In this document: one piece after another, positions 25,101 to 37,149 of the stretch
Layout of the letters: each line of letters starts with the position of its first letter
Numbering within the stretch: position 1 is the first letter of the stretch
Source of the DNA: Chondrosia reniformis
Lineage: Eukaryota > Porifera > Demospongiae > Chondrillida > Chondrillidae
Direction of reading: 5' to 3'
Length of the DNA stretch: 64,000 nt
NCBI GenBank assembly: GCA_947172415.1
Contig: OX359192.1
Location: forward strand, 498,501 to 562,500
The notes under the pieces: generated by a model
Database searches by the model: none
Seen by the model: the letters and a program-made list of their open reading frames with translations, nothing else
Told to the model about the DNA's origin: nothing
Position numbers and translations under genes: made by a program

Positions 25101-27173
25101 TGAAAGAGCACGTCTGTAATCTGTGGTGGAACGGCATTACCTGGCAGACAATAAGTGGTGTTGATGTAGTAGTCCAGTTCTTTGACAACACCATTGCTCA
25201 AGTCATAGTCCGAATACCACATGAGGTAGATCCATCTGTTCTAGTGAATTTTGTGTCCTCAATAACAACTGATATCCTTAAAACTGTCAATCAACTGTAT
25301 CCAGACCTGATGCCTCATTTAGAAGCTTACATTATTGACTGTACAGACTATATGGAACTTTGTACTAATCCAAGATGTCCTAACCTAAATGAGAAGTTTC
25401 TAGTATCAGACATTATAAACATTCTGTCTAGCCCAGAGAAGGAAAACCAATTTTGCCTATCACTAGCAAATGAAAGTGAACTCCCAAGAAAAAGGTTAAT
25501 TAGGGACCTCTTTTGTGGATACATCCCTTCACTGGACAGTGTCCTTCAGATGAATTCTCATAGGACAGGCGGTTTAATGGAGTCTAGTATAAATCCCAGT
25601 CTAGGACCATTACACTCAGAAGAACTTTCAAAGTTTGACAAGACTTTTGATGATAAAGGTTTGTGATATTATATTATGACCAAATGAACAATTATTGACA
25701 TAAAACTGTTGTCAAACAGAGTATATTTCTCAATTAGATTATAGGTCAGTTAAACCAGACCCAACTCAACTGTTATATGTTGCCGAATCAGAGGCTGTTA
25801 CTAAGTGGGAGTCCATCTGTACTCATTTGGGAGTACCTCGTTCTGTGGTGGTACATGCTGAACAGACCTATCCACTGAACACAGAAGGTGCTCCAGCTAA
25901 CAGGTTCCATTCTGCCCTGATGTACTGGTACAGAGAAAACTGTACTACTACTGATGGTAGACCAGTTCCTGTGACTTGTGAAGTACTTTGTAAAGCATTA
26001 GAAGAATGTAGATATCAAAATTTATCTAAAGAACTGAGGAAACGTAAGTGAAATTGATTTGGAATACCATTATTGTGTCATTATTTAAATGTATACAGCA
26101 AATAACATATAGAAGGACTGACTTGACCGTGTTCATTGTACGTTTAATTGTTTTCTAAAGCCCATAAATATAAAGAAAGAAAATATCTTATTATTATGGT
26201 TTTATATCGCATCCCTTTAATTTATTTAGGTGTCACATCAGAATGCCCACTCAAGAGTCTAAAACATCCACTATCTGCTGAGAGACCTTTGGAGACTTCC
26301 AATACTACAGCTGGTCAGTCACCAAGGAAACAATATTCAGATGATGGATCATGTCAAGTTACTAGCTCCTCATTAGATCCTCAGGAGGTCACTCCTCATT
26401 CCTCAGCTGCAGTACCTCAGGAGGTCACGCCTCATTCCTCAGCTGCAGTACCGCAGGAGGTCACTCCTCATTCCTCAGCTGCAGTACCTCAGGAGGTCAT
26501 TCCTCATTCCTCTGCTGTTGTACCGGATCCAGTCCTAGACACAAATGAGAATTTCAATACTGAAGCAGTTACTCAAGAGAGAGTTGCATCTTTCATTTCT
26601 TCTCCAATCTTCCATGACTTTCTCCATGATCAGTGTGATGTGAGAAGAATAGCTACTAAACTGCACTCCCTTGGAGCTATTAGTAGAGATGAACTGGACA
26701 ATATGGGACCTCTACGTAAAGCTAACTCAGGTCTGTACCTTTCACTAGCAAAAGATTCAAATGTTATCCGACTTCAACTTGTTTCAAAAGCATTGCAATT
26801 TGATGCCCTACATGAGAATCACCAAATGTTAGCAAAGAGAATAAACAAGTTTGTTAAAGGTATGTACATATTTCAAAAGTAATGCTTATAATTTATAAAA
26901 TACGCTTTTAGCTTATTATTTGAGGAGTGAACCTCTAATTATGATCTTTGTTCTATATAAACAGATTGCCTAACAGAAGATGGGAAAGACATTATCCACA
27001 GCAGTGAAAGAGACCTGCTAAGGAGTGGTGTGTTGAGTGGTTCAATGGTCACTTCAGTTCCACATCACATTTTAAGAACAGATTCAGATCAGAGAAATGT
27101 CACTCCATCAGTAGACACATCAGCTGATGGTGCATGTTCTAAAACATGGGAAGAAACTGATTTAGAAGATTGA
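19148..27173 (+). CDS. Ankyrin-Roc-COR-Death protein, copy A
   Basis: A giant multidomain protein of the ROCO class, DAPK1-like in domain order but with no kinase. Residues about 1-320: diverged ankyrin repeats. About 320-1475: 17 near-identical 68-residue double-ankyrin modules. A closing repeat (TPLHLSVKQPKV) follows, then the Roc GTPase domain with P-loop GNTRSGKS near residue 1560 and switch DFAGQHEY near 1622. COR-like sequence runs to about 2050 (WLFFPCLVTAK). The first exon ends at a donor, gataaag|gtttgtga, so the TGA at 25664 is spliced out. The next exon (about 25741-26044) encodes a Death-like fold (TKWESICTHLG, RFHSALMYWYRE). An exon from 26230 adds four 12-residue PQEVTPHSSAAV repeats and a second helical death-fold-like domain. 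The last exon ends at TGA 27173. Expected role: intracellular signalling or innate-immunity scaffold (inference). Confidence 0.88.
20101..23577 (+). repeat. 17 tandem 204-bp double-ankyrin modules
   Basis: Each 68-residue module carries TPLI(L/I)AA-FGHEEVASELLQ, GADIHVKSKK, GRTALHIAC and GHLKCAQ(L/V)LLDAGSRL. Modules differ at only a few positions, which points to recent expansion or gene conversion. The antisense frames opened by the array are shadows. Confidence 0.95.
26379..26522 (+). repeat. Coding 36-bp minisatellite, 4 units
   Basis: Four copies encoding PQEVTPHSSAAV in the linker between the two death-fold domains of ankyrin gene A; the last is PQEVIPHSSAVV. The homologous position in gene B has 22 units. 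Confidence 0.95.
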
Positions 27174-27606
27174 CCAACTCAGAAGATGAATACAAGTTTA
27201 TTTCTAATTCTTTGGTTGCTCAAGTAAAGGCAACAACTTGTCAGACTAGGTTTTATATAATATATGGATTTATTAAGTATTAAGTGTGTGTAGATTCTTG
27301 TTTTTGATTTCTTTCCATTAGATCTTATATCTGTATTGACAATTAATTTTGTGTGACTTAATTAAGGTATTAAATCGTTATGTTTAGAAACTGTAACTTT
27401 TCTTTTTTTTCTAAACTTTGCATTGTAATTTACTTCTTAACATTAACTTTATTTTTGTATACCTGGAAAATTTATAGGCTTATGATTACTATATAGAATA
27501 TTTATAAAAAGACTTTTGGCAGTCTTTTCAAACTACATCTAACTATTCAAGGTTCAAGCTGTAACAGCCATATATGTGGTAAGTGATCATGAAGCAATAA
27601 TTAAAA
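27174..27606. other. Spacer between ankyrin gene A and the POLR2M-like gene A
   Basis: AT-rich sequence with the 3' UTR of the ankyrin gene and the promoter of the next gene, almost identical to 45704-46135. No gene was seen. Confidence 0.6.
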
Positions 27607-30600
27607 ATGGCTGACCAATCTCGTCTACATGTACGTTTGAAATCAATGACGCTACCCGAATTAAAGCAGTCTCTACTACAGCAGCAACAATTCTTAACTA
27701 ACAGGTACTATAGGCCCTATATAGCTAGTATATATATAGGCAGGAACGTACGAAATACGTTATTTGCACTAAATCTAGTAAAGGATAGAAATCCGTTTTT
27801 TGTTTAGTAAGTTTCTGAAGAGGTTGCCTGATACTGGTGAGAAAATCAAAACATACATTCGTCAGTTAGAAGATGAGATTGCAGCTAGAGAAGAAATGAA
27901 AACGATGACAGAAGAGCTTGAACATCTTGGATTGGAAGGAAGAAAAGGTCTAGTCTCGTTAAAGTCTTCACAAGTGTATGGTAGCACTCCTGTAATGGAC
28001 TCTGATGATGAAGATTGTGGACAAGTGTCAACAGATCCGTCTACTCGTGATGGAGAGACAAGAGATGAACTGTTAAATTCTGTTCCCCTTGAACATCAGA
28101 AGTTGGAAGCAGTTCGAAAGAAGATCAGTCAGATCTCACCAAAGGTTTACTAGCAGTAGTGATTTATAGTTGTTATACTGACATGGGATTGTGTATTATT
28201 AAGTGATGTATTGGGCTAGCAATACTGATTTATATATAGTTATTATACTGACATGGGATTGCATATAAATATATTAGGCTACACAAATTCTGATTGTGTG
28301 TTCTGAAGATGTACATTTAATGTCACTGTCGTATGTAGTGTGAGACTGCGAGTGTGTGTGTGTGCTTAGGGGTAAAGTATGAGAAGCAGTTTCAGGGATT
28401 AATCCGAGGACAGCGTATTTTGACCGCCAGTGTTCTACCACTGAACAACTATATAAACTAATAACCAATGACTATACTTGTATTGGTGCAATTAAAAAGT
28501 CATTTCTCTTCTACAGTGACTGTTTGACTGTGTGTGCTTGTCTTACAGTTGTCCAAGACCATTTCAGTGGATGAATCCGTGAGACTGCAACTTGAGCAGA
28601 GTCAGTTGGTAGAAGTGAGTTTAGTCCTTTAGATAGTCTGTCACATCTTGTGTATACTCCTTTAGATAGTCTGTCACATCATGTGTGTACTCCTTTAGAT
28701 AGTCTGTCACATCATGTGTGTACTCCTTTAGATAGTCTGTCACATCATGTGTGTACTCCTTTAGATAGTCTGTCACATCTTGTGTATACTCCTTTAGATA
28801 GTCTGTCACATCATGTGTGTACTCCTTTAGATAGTCTGTCACATCATGTGTGTACTCCTTTAGATAGTCTGTCACATCATGTGTGTACTCCTTTAGATAG
28901 TCTGTCACATCATGTGTGTACTCCTTTAGATAGTCTGTCACATCTTGTGTGTACTCCTTTAGATAGTCTGTCACATCTTGTGTGTACTCCTTTAGATAGT
29001 CTGTCACATCTTGTGTATACTCCTTTAGATAGTCTGTCACATCATGTGTATACTCCTTTAGATAGTCTGTCACATCTTGTGTATACTCCTTTAGATAGTC
29101 TGTCACATCGTGTGTGTACTCCTTTAGATAGTCTGTCACATCGTGTGTGTACTCCTTTAGATAGTCTGTCACATCATGTGTATACTCCTTTAGATAGTCT
29201 GTCACATCATGTGTATACTCCTTTAGATAGTCTGTCACATCTTGTGTGTACTCCTTTAGATAGTCTGTCACATCTTGTGTGTACTCCTTTAGATAGTCTG
29301 TCACATCTTGTGTGTACTCCTTTAGATAGTCTGTCACATCATGTGTATACTCCTTTAGATAGTCTGTCACATCATGTGTGTACTCCTTTAGATAGTCTGT
29401 CACATCTTGTGTGTACTCCTTTAGATAGTCTGTCACATCATGTGTATGCTCCTTTAGATAGTCTGTCACATCATGTGTATGCTCCTTTAGATAGTCTGTC
29501 ACATCTTGTGTGTACTCCTTTAGATAGTCTGTCACATCATGTGTGTACTCCTTTAGATAGTCTGTCACATCTTGTGTGTACTCCTTTAGATAGTCTGTCA
29601 CATCTTGTGTGTACTCCTTTAGATAGTCTGTCACATCATGTGTATGCTCCTTTAGATAGTCTGTCACATCATGTGTGTGCTCCTTTAGATAGTCTGTCAC
29701 ATCATGTGTATGCTCCTTTAGATAGTCTGTCACATCTTGTGTGTACTCCTTTAGATAGTCTGTCACATCGTGTGTGTACTCCTTTAGATAGTCTGTCACA
29801 TCGTGTGTGTGCTCCTTTAGATAGTCTGTCACATCATGTGTATGCTCCTTTAGATAGTCTGTCACATCTTGTGTGTACTCCTTTAGATAGTCTGTCACAT
29901 CGTGTGTGTACTCCTTTAGATAGTCTGTCACATCGTGTGTGTGCTCCTTTAGATAGTCTGTCACATCTTGTGTGTACTCCTTTAGATAGTCTGTCACATC
30001 TTGTGTATGCTCCTTTAGATAGTCTGTCACATCGTGTGTGTACTCCTTTAGATAGTCTGTCACATCTTGAGTATACTCCTTTAGATAGTCTGTCACATCG
30101 TGTGTGTACTCCTTTAGATAGTCTGTCACATCATGTGTATACTCCTTTAGATAGTCTGTCACATCTTGAGTATACTCCTTTAGATAGTCTGTCACATCGT
30201 GTGTGTACTCCTTTAGATAGTCTGTCACATCGTGTGTGTACTCCTTTAGATAGTCTGTCACATCATGTGTATACTCCTTTAGATAGTCTGTCACATCTTG
30301 AGTATACTCCTTTAGATAGTCTGTCACATCGTGTGTGTACTCCTTTAGATAGTCTGTCACATCGTGTGTGTACTCCTTTAGATAGTCTGTCACATCTTGT
30401 GTGTACTCCTTTAGATAGTCTGTCACATCATGTGTATACTCCTTTAGATAGTCTGTCACATCATGTGTGTACTCCTTTAGATAGTCTGTCACATCTTGTG
30501 TGTACTCCTTTAGATAGTCTGTCACATCTTGTGTGTACTCCTTTAGATAGTCTGTCACATCTTGTGTGTACTCCTTTAGATAGTCTGTCACATCATGTGT

Positions 30601-33600
30601 ATACTCCTTTAGATAGTCTGTCACATCATGTGTGTACTCCTTTAGATAGTCTGTCACATCTTGTGTGTACTCCTTTAGATAGTCTGTCACATCATGTGTA
30701 TGCTCCTTTAGATAGTCTGTCACATCATGTGTGTACTCCTTTAGATAGTCTGTCACATCTTGTGTGTACTCCTTTAGATAGTCTGTCACATCTTGTGTGT
30801 GCTCCTTTAGATAGTCTGTCACATCTTGTGTGTACTCCTTTAGATAGTCTGTCACATCTTGTGTGTACTCCTTTAGATAGTCTGTCACATCTTGTGTGTA
30901 CTCCTTTAGATAGTCTGTCACATCATGTGTATACTCCTTTAGATAGTCTGTCACATCATGTGTGTACTCCTTTAGATAGTCTGTCACATCTTGTGTGTAC
31001 TCCTTTAGATAGTCTGTCACATCTTGTGTGTACTCCTTTAGATAGTCTGTCACATCTTGTGTGTACTCCTTTAGATAGTCTGTCACATCTTGTGTGTACT
31101 CCTTTAGATAGTCTGTCACATCTTGTGTGTACTCCTTTAGATAGTCTGTCACATCTTGTGTGTACTCCTTTAGATAGTCTGTCACATCTTGTGTGTACTC
31201 CTTTAGATAGTCTGTCACATCATGTGTATACTCCTTTAGATAGTCTGTCACATCATGTGTGTACTCCTTTAGATAGTCTGTCACATCTTGTGTGTACTCC
31301 TTTAGATAGTCTGTCACATCATATGTGTACTCCTTTAGATAGTCTGTCACATCATGTGTGTACTCCTTTAGATAGTCTGTCACATCATGTGTGTACTCCT
31401 TTAGATAGTCTGTCACATCGTGTGTGTACTCCTTTAGATAGTCTGTCACATCATATGTGTACTCCTTTAGATAGTCTGTCACATCATGTGTGTACTCCTT
31501 TAGATAGTCTGTCACATCATGTGTGTACTCCTTTAGATAGTCTGTCACATCATGTGTGTACTCCTTTAGATAGTCTGTCACATCTTGTGTGTACTCCTTT
31601 AGATAGTCTGTCACATCATGTGTATGCTCCTTTAGATAGTCTGTCACATCATGTGTGTACTCCTTTAGATAGTCTGTCACATCATGTGTGTACTCCTTTA
31701 GATAGTCTGTCACATCTTGTGTGTACTCCTTTAGATAGTCTGTCACATCATGTGTATACTCCTTTAGATAGTCTGTCACATCATGTGTGTACTCCTTTAG
31801 ATAGTCTGTCACATCGTGTGTGTACTCCTTTAGATAGTCTGTCACATCATGTGTATACTCCTTTAGATAGTCTGTCACATCGTGTGTGTACTCCTTTAGA
31901 TAGTCTGTCACATCTTGTGTGTGCTCCTTTAGATAGTCTGTCACATCGTGTGTATACTCCTTTAGATAGTCTGTCACATCTTGTGTGTACTCCTTTAGAT
32001 AGTCTGTCACATCATGTGTGTACTCCTTTAGATAGTCTGTCACATCATGTGTGTACTCCTTTAGATAGTCTGTCACATCATGTGTATACTCCTTTAGATA
32101 GTCTGTCACATCTTGTGTATACTCCTTTAGATAGTCTGTCACATCATGTGTGTACTCCTTTAGATAGTCTGTCACATCATGTGTGTGCTCCTTTAGATAG
32201 TCTGTCACATCTTGTGTGTACTCCTTTAGATAGTCTGTCACATCATGTGTGTACTCCTTTAGATAGTCTGTCACATCTTGTGTGTGCTCCTTTAGATAGT
32301 CTGTCACATCTTGTGTGTACTCCTTTAGATAGTCTGTCACATCATGTGTGTGCTCCTTTAGATAGTCTGTCACATCTTGTGTATACTCCTTTAGATAGTC
32401 TGTCACATCATGTGTGTACTCCTTTAGATAGTCTGTCACATCATGTGTGTGCTCCTTTAGATAGTCTGTCACATCTTGTGTGTACTCCTTTAGATAGTCT
32501 GTCACATCATGTGTGTACTCCTTTAGATAGTCTGTCACATCATGTGTGTGCTCCTTTAGATAGTCTGTCACATCTTGAGTATACTCCTTTAGATAGTCTG
32601 TCACATCTTGTGTGTACTCCTTTAGATAGTCTGTCACATCTTGTGTGTACTCCTTTAGATAGTCTGTCACATCTTGTGTGTACTCCTTTAGATAGTCTGT
32701 CACATCATGTGTGTACTCCTTTAGATAGTCTGTCACATCATATGTGTACTCCTTTAGATAGTCTGTCACATCATGTGTGTGCTCCTTTAGATAGTCTGTC
32801 ACATCATGTGTGTGCTCCTTTAGATAGTCTGTCACATCATGTGTGTGCTCCTTTAGATAGTCTGTCACATCATGTGTGTACTCCTTTAGATAGTCTGTCA
32901 CATCATGTGTGTACTCCTTTGGATAGTCTGTCACATCATGTGTATACTCCTTTAGATAGTCTGTCACATCATGTGTGTGCTCCTTTAGATAGTCTGTCAC
33001 ATCATGTGTGTGCTCCTTTAGATAGTCTGTCACATCATGTGTGTACTCCTTTAGATAGTCTGTCACATCATGTGTGTGCTCCTTTAGATAGTCTGTCACA
33101 TCTTGTGTGTGCTCCTTTAGATAGTCTGTCACATCATGTGTGTGCTCCTTTAGATAGTCTGTCACATCTTGTGTATACTCCTTTAGATAGTCTGTCACAT
33201 CATGTGTGTACTCCTTTAGATAGTCTGTCACATCATGTGTGTACTCCTTTAGATAGTCTGTCACATCTTGTGTGTACTCCTTTAGATAGTCTGTCACATC
33301 TTGTGTGTGCTCCTTTAGATAGTCTGTCACATCTTGAGTATACTCCTTTAGATAGTCTGTCACATCTTGTGTGTGCTCCTTTAGATAGTCTGTCACATCA
33401 TGTTTGTGCTCCTTTAGATAGTCTGTTACATCATGTGTGTACTCCTTTAGATAGTCTGTCACATCTTGTGTGTACTCCTTTAGATAGTCTGTCACATCTT
33501 GAGTGTACTCCTTTAGATAGTCTGTCACATCATGTGTGTACTCCTTTAGATAGTCTGTCACATCTTGTGTGTGCTCCTTTAGATAGTCTGTCACATCATG

Positions 33601-35544
33601 TTTGTGCTCCTTTAGATAGTCTGTCACATCATGTGTGTGCTCCTTTAGATAGTCTGTCACATCTTGTGTGTACTCCTTTAGATAGTCTGTCACATCATGT
33701 GTGTACTCCTTTAGATAGTCTGTCACATCTTGTGTATACTCCTTTAGATAGTCTGTCACATCATGTGTGTACTCCTTTAGATAGTCTGTCACATCATGTG
33801 TGTACTCCTTTAGATAGTCTGTCACATCATGTTTGTGCTCCTTTAGATAGTCTGTTACATCATGTGTGTACTCCTTTAGATAGTCTGTCACATCTTGTGT
33901 GTACTCCTTTAGATAGTCTGTCACATCTTGAGTGTACTCCTTTAGATAGTCTGTCACATCATGTGTGTACTCCTTTAGATAGTCTGTCACATCTTGTGTG
34001 TGCTCCTTTAGATAGTCTGTCACATCATGTTTGTGCTCCTTTAGATAGTCTGTTACATCATGTGTGTACTCCTTTAGATAGTCTGTCACATCTTGTGTGT
34101 ACTCCTTTAGATAGTCTGTCACATCATGTGTATACTCCTTTAGATAGTCTGTCACATCTTGTGTATACTCCTTTAGATAGTCTGTCACATCGTGTGTGTA
34201 CTCCTTTAGATAGTCTGTCACATCATGTGTGTACTCCTTTAGATAGTCTGTCACATCATGTGTGTACTCCTTTAGATAGTCTGTCACATCGTGTGTGTGC
34301 TCCTTTAGATAGTCTGTCACATCTTGTGTATACTCCTTTAGATAGTCTGTCACATCGTGTGTGTACTCCTTTAGATAGTCTGTCACATCTTGTGTGTGCT
34401 CCTTTAGATAGTCTGTCACATCGTGTGTGTACTCCTTTAGATAGTCTGTCACATCTTGTGTGTGCTCCTTTAGATAGTCTGTCACATCATGTGTGTACTC
34501 CTTTAGATAGTCTGTCACATCATGTGTGTACTCCTTTAGATAGTCTGTCACATCTTGTGTGTGCTCCTTTAGATAGTCTGTCACATCATGTGTGTACTCC
34601 TTTAGATAGTCTGTCACATCATGTGTGTGCTCCTTTAGATAGTCTGTCACATCTTGTGTGTACTCCTTTAGATAGTCTGTCACATCATGTGTGTGCTCCT
34701 TTAGATAGTCTGTCACATCTTGTGTGTACTCCTTTAGATAGTCTGTCACATCATGTGTGTACTCCTTTAGATAGTCTGTCACATCATGTGTACACTCCTT
34801 TAGATAGTCTGTCACATCATGTGATTGCTCCATCCTGATGTACAGTTATTTGTGATTTAGGAGTTGCAGGCCACTCAGGAGTCTTCTCGTCTTCTCAAAG
34901 CAACTGAGGACAGTTTGGATATTACACTACCAACCTCAACACTACAGTATCCGTCACTCTTTGATATGATATGTCCTTATACAGTCAACCTCTCTATAGT
35001 GGTGATCTATGGGAGTGAGACTAGGTAGTCTTTATACAGTCAACCTCTCTATAGTGGTGACCTATGGGAGTGAGACTAGGTAGTCTTTATACAGTCAAGC
35101 TCTCCATAGTGGTGACCTATGGGAGTGAGACTAGGTAGTCTTTATACAGTCAACCTCTCTATAGTGGTGACCTATGGGAGTGAGACTAGGTAGTCTTTAT
35201 ACAGTCAACCTCTCTATAGTGGTGACCTATGGGAGTGAGACTAGGTAGTCTTTATACAGTCAACCTCTCTATAGTGGTGACCTATGGGAGTGAGACTAGG
35301 TAGTCTTTATACAGTCAACCTCTCTATAGTGGTGACCTATGGGAGTGAGACTAGGTAGTCTTTATACAGTTTAGGTGTCACTAGTTAGATTGTGAATTTA
35401 TATATCTATACATACGTATGAGGTGCCATATAATTCTTGATCAGTTAAACAAGATACAGAAAGACAGAATTCTCAGACTCTTCTTCCGGTGAAGAGGAAC
35501 TAAGCAGTGAAGAAGACCTCATTGGAGAGGAAATTAATTGGTAG
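27607..35544 (+). CDS. POLR2M/Gdown1-like RNA polymerase II-associated protein, copy A
   Basis: Gdown1 (POLR2M) binds RNA polymerase II and makes it Mediator-dependent. Exon 1 (27607-27702, MADQSRLHVRLKSMTLPELK) matches the family's leading LRQ-type helix. Exon 2 (27809-28145) begins KFLKRLPDTGEKIKTYI, close to the KFICKLPDKGKKI box of Gdown1, and has an acidic linker. Exon 3 (28553-28614) holds ISVDESVRLQLEQSQLVE, matching the conserved late SIEESLALQ helix. Exon 4 starts at 34861 (ELQATQESSRLLKATEDSL). The last exon near 35456 ends SSGEEELSSEEDLIGEEINW, an acidic tail like the family's. The exon 4-5 junction is not fixed. Intron 3 is blown up to 6.2 kb by a 33-bp minisatellite. The protein is short for the family, about 230 aa. 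Confidence 0.68.
28388..28455 (-). other. tRNA-like relic (possible SINE head)
   Basis: On the minus strand TTGTTCAGTGGTAGAACACT resembles a tRNA D-arm/box A, and GGATTAATCC resembles a weak box B about 35 bp later. Flanking AGTTT and AAACT could pair as part of an acceptor stem. The T-arm does not fold properly, so I call it a relic, not a gene. It lies in intron 2 of the POLR2M-like gene A and is repeated in unit B. Confidence 0.35.
28621..34833. repeat. 33-bp minisatellite, about 188 units
   Basis: Head-to-tail copies of tttagatagtctgtcacatc plus (a/t/g)tgtgt(g/a)t(a/g)ctcc fill intron 3 of POLR2M-like gene A. Variation is confined to about three positions per unit. Because 33 is a multiple of 3 and the unit lacks stops in two frames, frames of about 2,070 and 2,062 codons open on both strands (DVTDYLKEYTH or CTPLDSLSHHV per unit). 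I do not annotate these as proteins: the array sits between a working donor and acceptor, and unit B has only 17 copies. Confidence 0.97.
34977..35370. repeat. 55-bp tandem repeat, about 7 units (unit A)
   Basis: Copies of gtctttatacagtcaacctc plus tctatagtggtgacctatgg and gagtgagactaggta, after exon 4 of the POLR2M-like gene A. Unit B has about 8. Confidence 0.95.
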
Positions 35545-35630
35545 TCATAAAGAAATTGGTTCATTACTCCTCCAAAGTTAGTTTATTATCAACTGCTGTT
35601 CAGTAAATAGTATAGAGTGATATACTTTTA

Positions 35631-36105
35631 ATGTACATACCTCAAACTGTACCTACCTCAAACTGTACCTACCTCAAACTGTACCTACCTCAAACTGTAC
35701 CTACCTCAAACTGTACCTACCTCAAACTGTACCTACCTCAAACTGTACCTACCTCAAACTGTACCTACCTCAAACTGTACCTACCTCAAACTGTACCTAC
35801 CTCAAACTGTACCTACCTCAAACTGTACCTAACTCAAACTGTACCTACCTCAAACTGTACCTACCTCAAACTGTACCTACCTCAAACTGTACCTACCTCA
35901 AACTGTACATACCTCAAACTGTACCTACCTCAAACTGTACCTACCTCAAACTGTACCTACCTCAAACTGTACCTACCTCAAACTGTACCTACCTCAAACT
36001 GTACCTACCTCAAACTGTACCTACCTCAAACTGTACCTACCTCAAACTGTACCTACCTCAAACTGTACCTACCTCAAACTGTACCTACCTCAAGCTGTAC
36101 CTACT
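35631..36105. repeat. 15-bp tandem repeat, about 31 units (unit A)
   Basis: ctcaaactgtaccta repeated, downstream of the POLR2M-like stop. The equivalent place in unit B (48576-48645) has only about five copies with tgtatg variants. The stop-free frame over it is an effect of the 15-bp period. Confidence 0.95.
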
Positions 36106-36115
36106 TGGGTAGTCC

Positions 36116-36450
36116 ACTACCAAGGGTGTAGCAACCTATGGGGCTTTGGGGGCTTAAGCCCCCCCCCAGTTTTTTAGCCACAACCTATATTTTCTATTTC
36201 TTTAAATACTAACTCATGCCCACTCATGCTGGCCGCCATTATCATCAACTATGTTGCTCCAGTAAACCAGAAATTTCGGTATATAGCTATATGCAATCAG
36301 TCCAAAACAATAGTACAAACTATGAAAATATCACTTAAATTGTCCAAACATGCGCATTCTGTTGTCACTGCGGGATACAAAGTCGTTAGCTAAACTAAAA
36401 TTTTTTTCAAGCCCCCCCACTTGCTCAGCTGTTCCTACGCCCCTGACTAC
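36116..36450. mobile_element. 325-bp hAT-like MITE with 5-bp target duplication
   Basis: Element 36121-36445 begins CAAGGGTGTAGCAAC and ends with the inverse of CAGGGGCGTAGGAAC (12 of 15 matching), a terminus typical of hAT-type elements. It is flanked by ACTAC on both sides (36116-36120 and 36446-36450). Unit B has a single ACTAC at 48657-48661 with the same flanks, so this is a clean insertion. It has no coding capacity. Internal ggggg-cttaag-ccccc palindromes are visible. The 5-bp duplication is shorter than the usual 8 bp of hAT, so the superfamily is tentative. Confidence 0.88.
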
Positions 36451-36786
36451 ATGTGATGGTATTACTACTTTAGGTATGATGTTACTGTTCCCTTATCAGG
36501 TTGCAACAGAGTGTCTCAGAGGTAATGAACTGGAGGACTACTTTGGAAGCTTTTGCTACAGCCAACTGACTGTTCTCTTCATTTAAGCATTTATGGAACT
36601 TTGCATTTTTGATTTACTGTAACTTAGTATGTATTTTCGCATGATAATATAACTTCTGTCAGCTGGTGAACGCATCTTTTAGAAAGCAATGGTATACTAG
36701 TAATACAGTATATTGCTGTCTGCAAGAGGTCACTCGTAACGGTAACCCTCATTATTGCTACGAGAGGTCACATGACTTGAAATTAA

Positions 36787-37149
36787 ATGGCGGCGTATTC
36801 TTGCTTTAGCTATTGTGCAAGTATAGCGTTATTACTTCTACTCTTATTATTATTTGAAGACAGTATCGCCTCCGTAAGTGTGCAGAAGTTATTTCATGGA
36901 ATGTCTTGAAACAGTCACTGTTAGAAGTTTCTAATTTGTGTTTGTGTTAAGTACGTGAGGCCTGCTATGGGTACACTCTATTACTGATACTGTGTATTTG
37001 TTGGTAGCTCATACTGACAAGGGTACTTTTCACTTTAACGTTCTCACACTCTATAGAAATGTCAGAGAAGCTACGAGTGTTATTCCGAGGACTGTTCAGG
37101 CGCCTTTCATCACACAAGCGAAGTAGCTGGGAATAGTATTCGGAATTGA
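36787..37149 (+). pseudogene. Truncated GLMP copy (exon 1 and start of exon 2)
   Basis: Exon 1 (36787-36873) is intact and encodes a signal peptide (MAAYSCFSYCASIALLLLLL). The second exon starts at 37057 (KCQRSYECYSEDCSGAF), then the duplication breakpoint near 37109 joins unrelated sequence that reaches TGA at 37149. If transcribed it would give a secreted peptide of about 30 residues after signal removal. It is the left relic of the segmental duplication. Confidence 0.88.

Larger units (their letters stand above)
18527..37109. repeat. Segmental duplication, unit A (about 18.6 kb)
   Basis: From endosulfine intron 2 to GLMP exon 2, this stretch matches 37372-49341 in order and orientation, with near-identical exons. 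The left edge is seen where agtcatgtaatct is shared (18531 and 37374); the right edge is where gttcaggcgcc(t/c)(t/c)tcatc is followed by unrelated sequence. Length differences come mostly from tandem repeats and one MITE. Confidence 0.93.

Noticed and set aside
28621..34833. CRISPR array
   Set aside because: The units are head-to-tail with no unique spacers, in a eukaryotic intron.
28621..34838. Two open frames of over 2,000 codons on opposite strands as novel repetitive proteins
   Set aside because: They are a direct result of a stop-free 33-bp unit. The array lies in a spliced intron, and the sister duplicon has only 17 units.
35631..36131. A 166-codon frame of TVPTSNCTYLKLYLPQ-type repeats
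   Set aside because: It is a 15-bp tandem repeat in non-coding sequence that is almost absent from the other duplicon.
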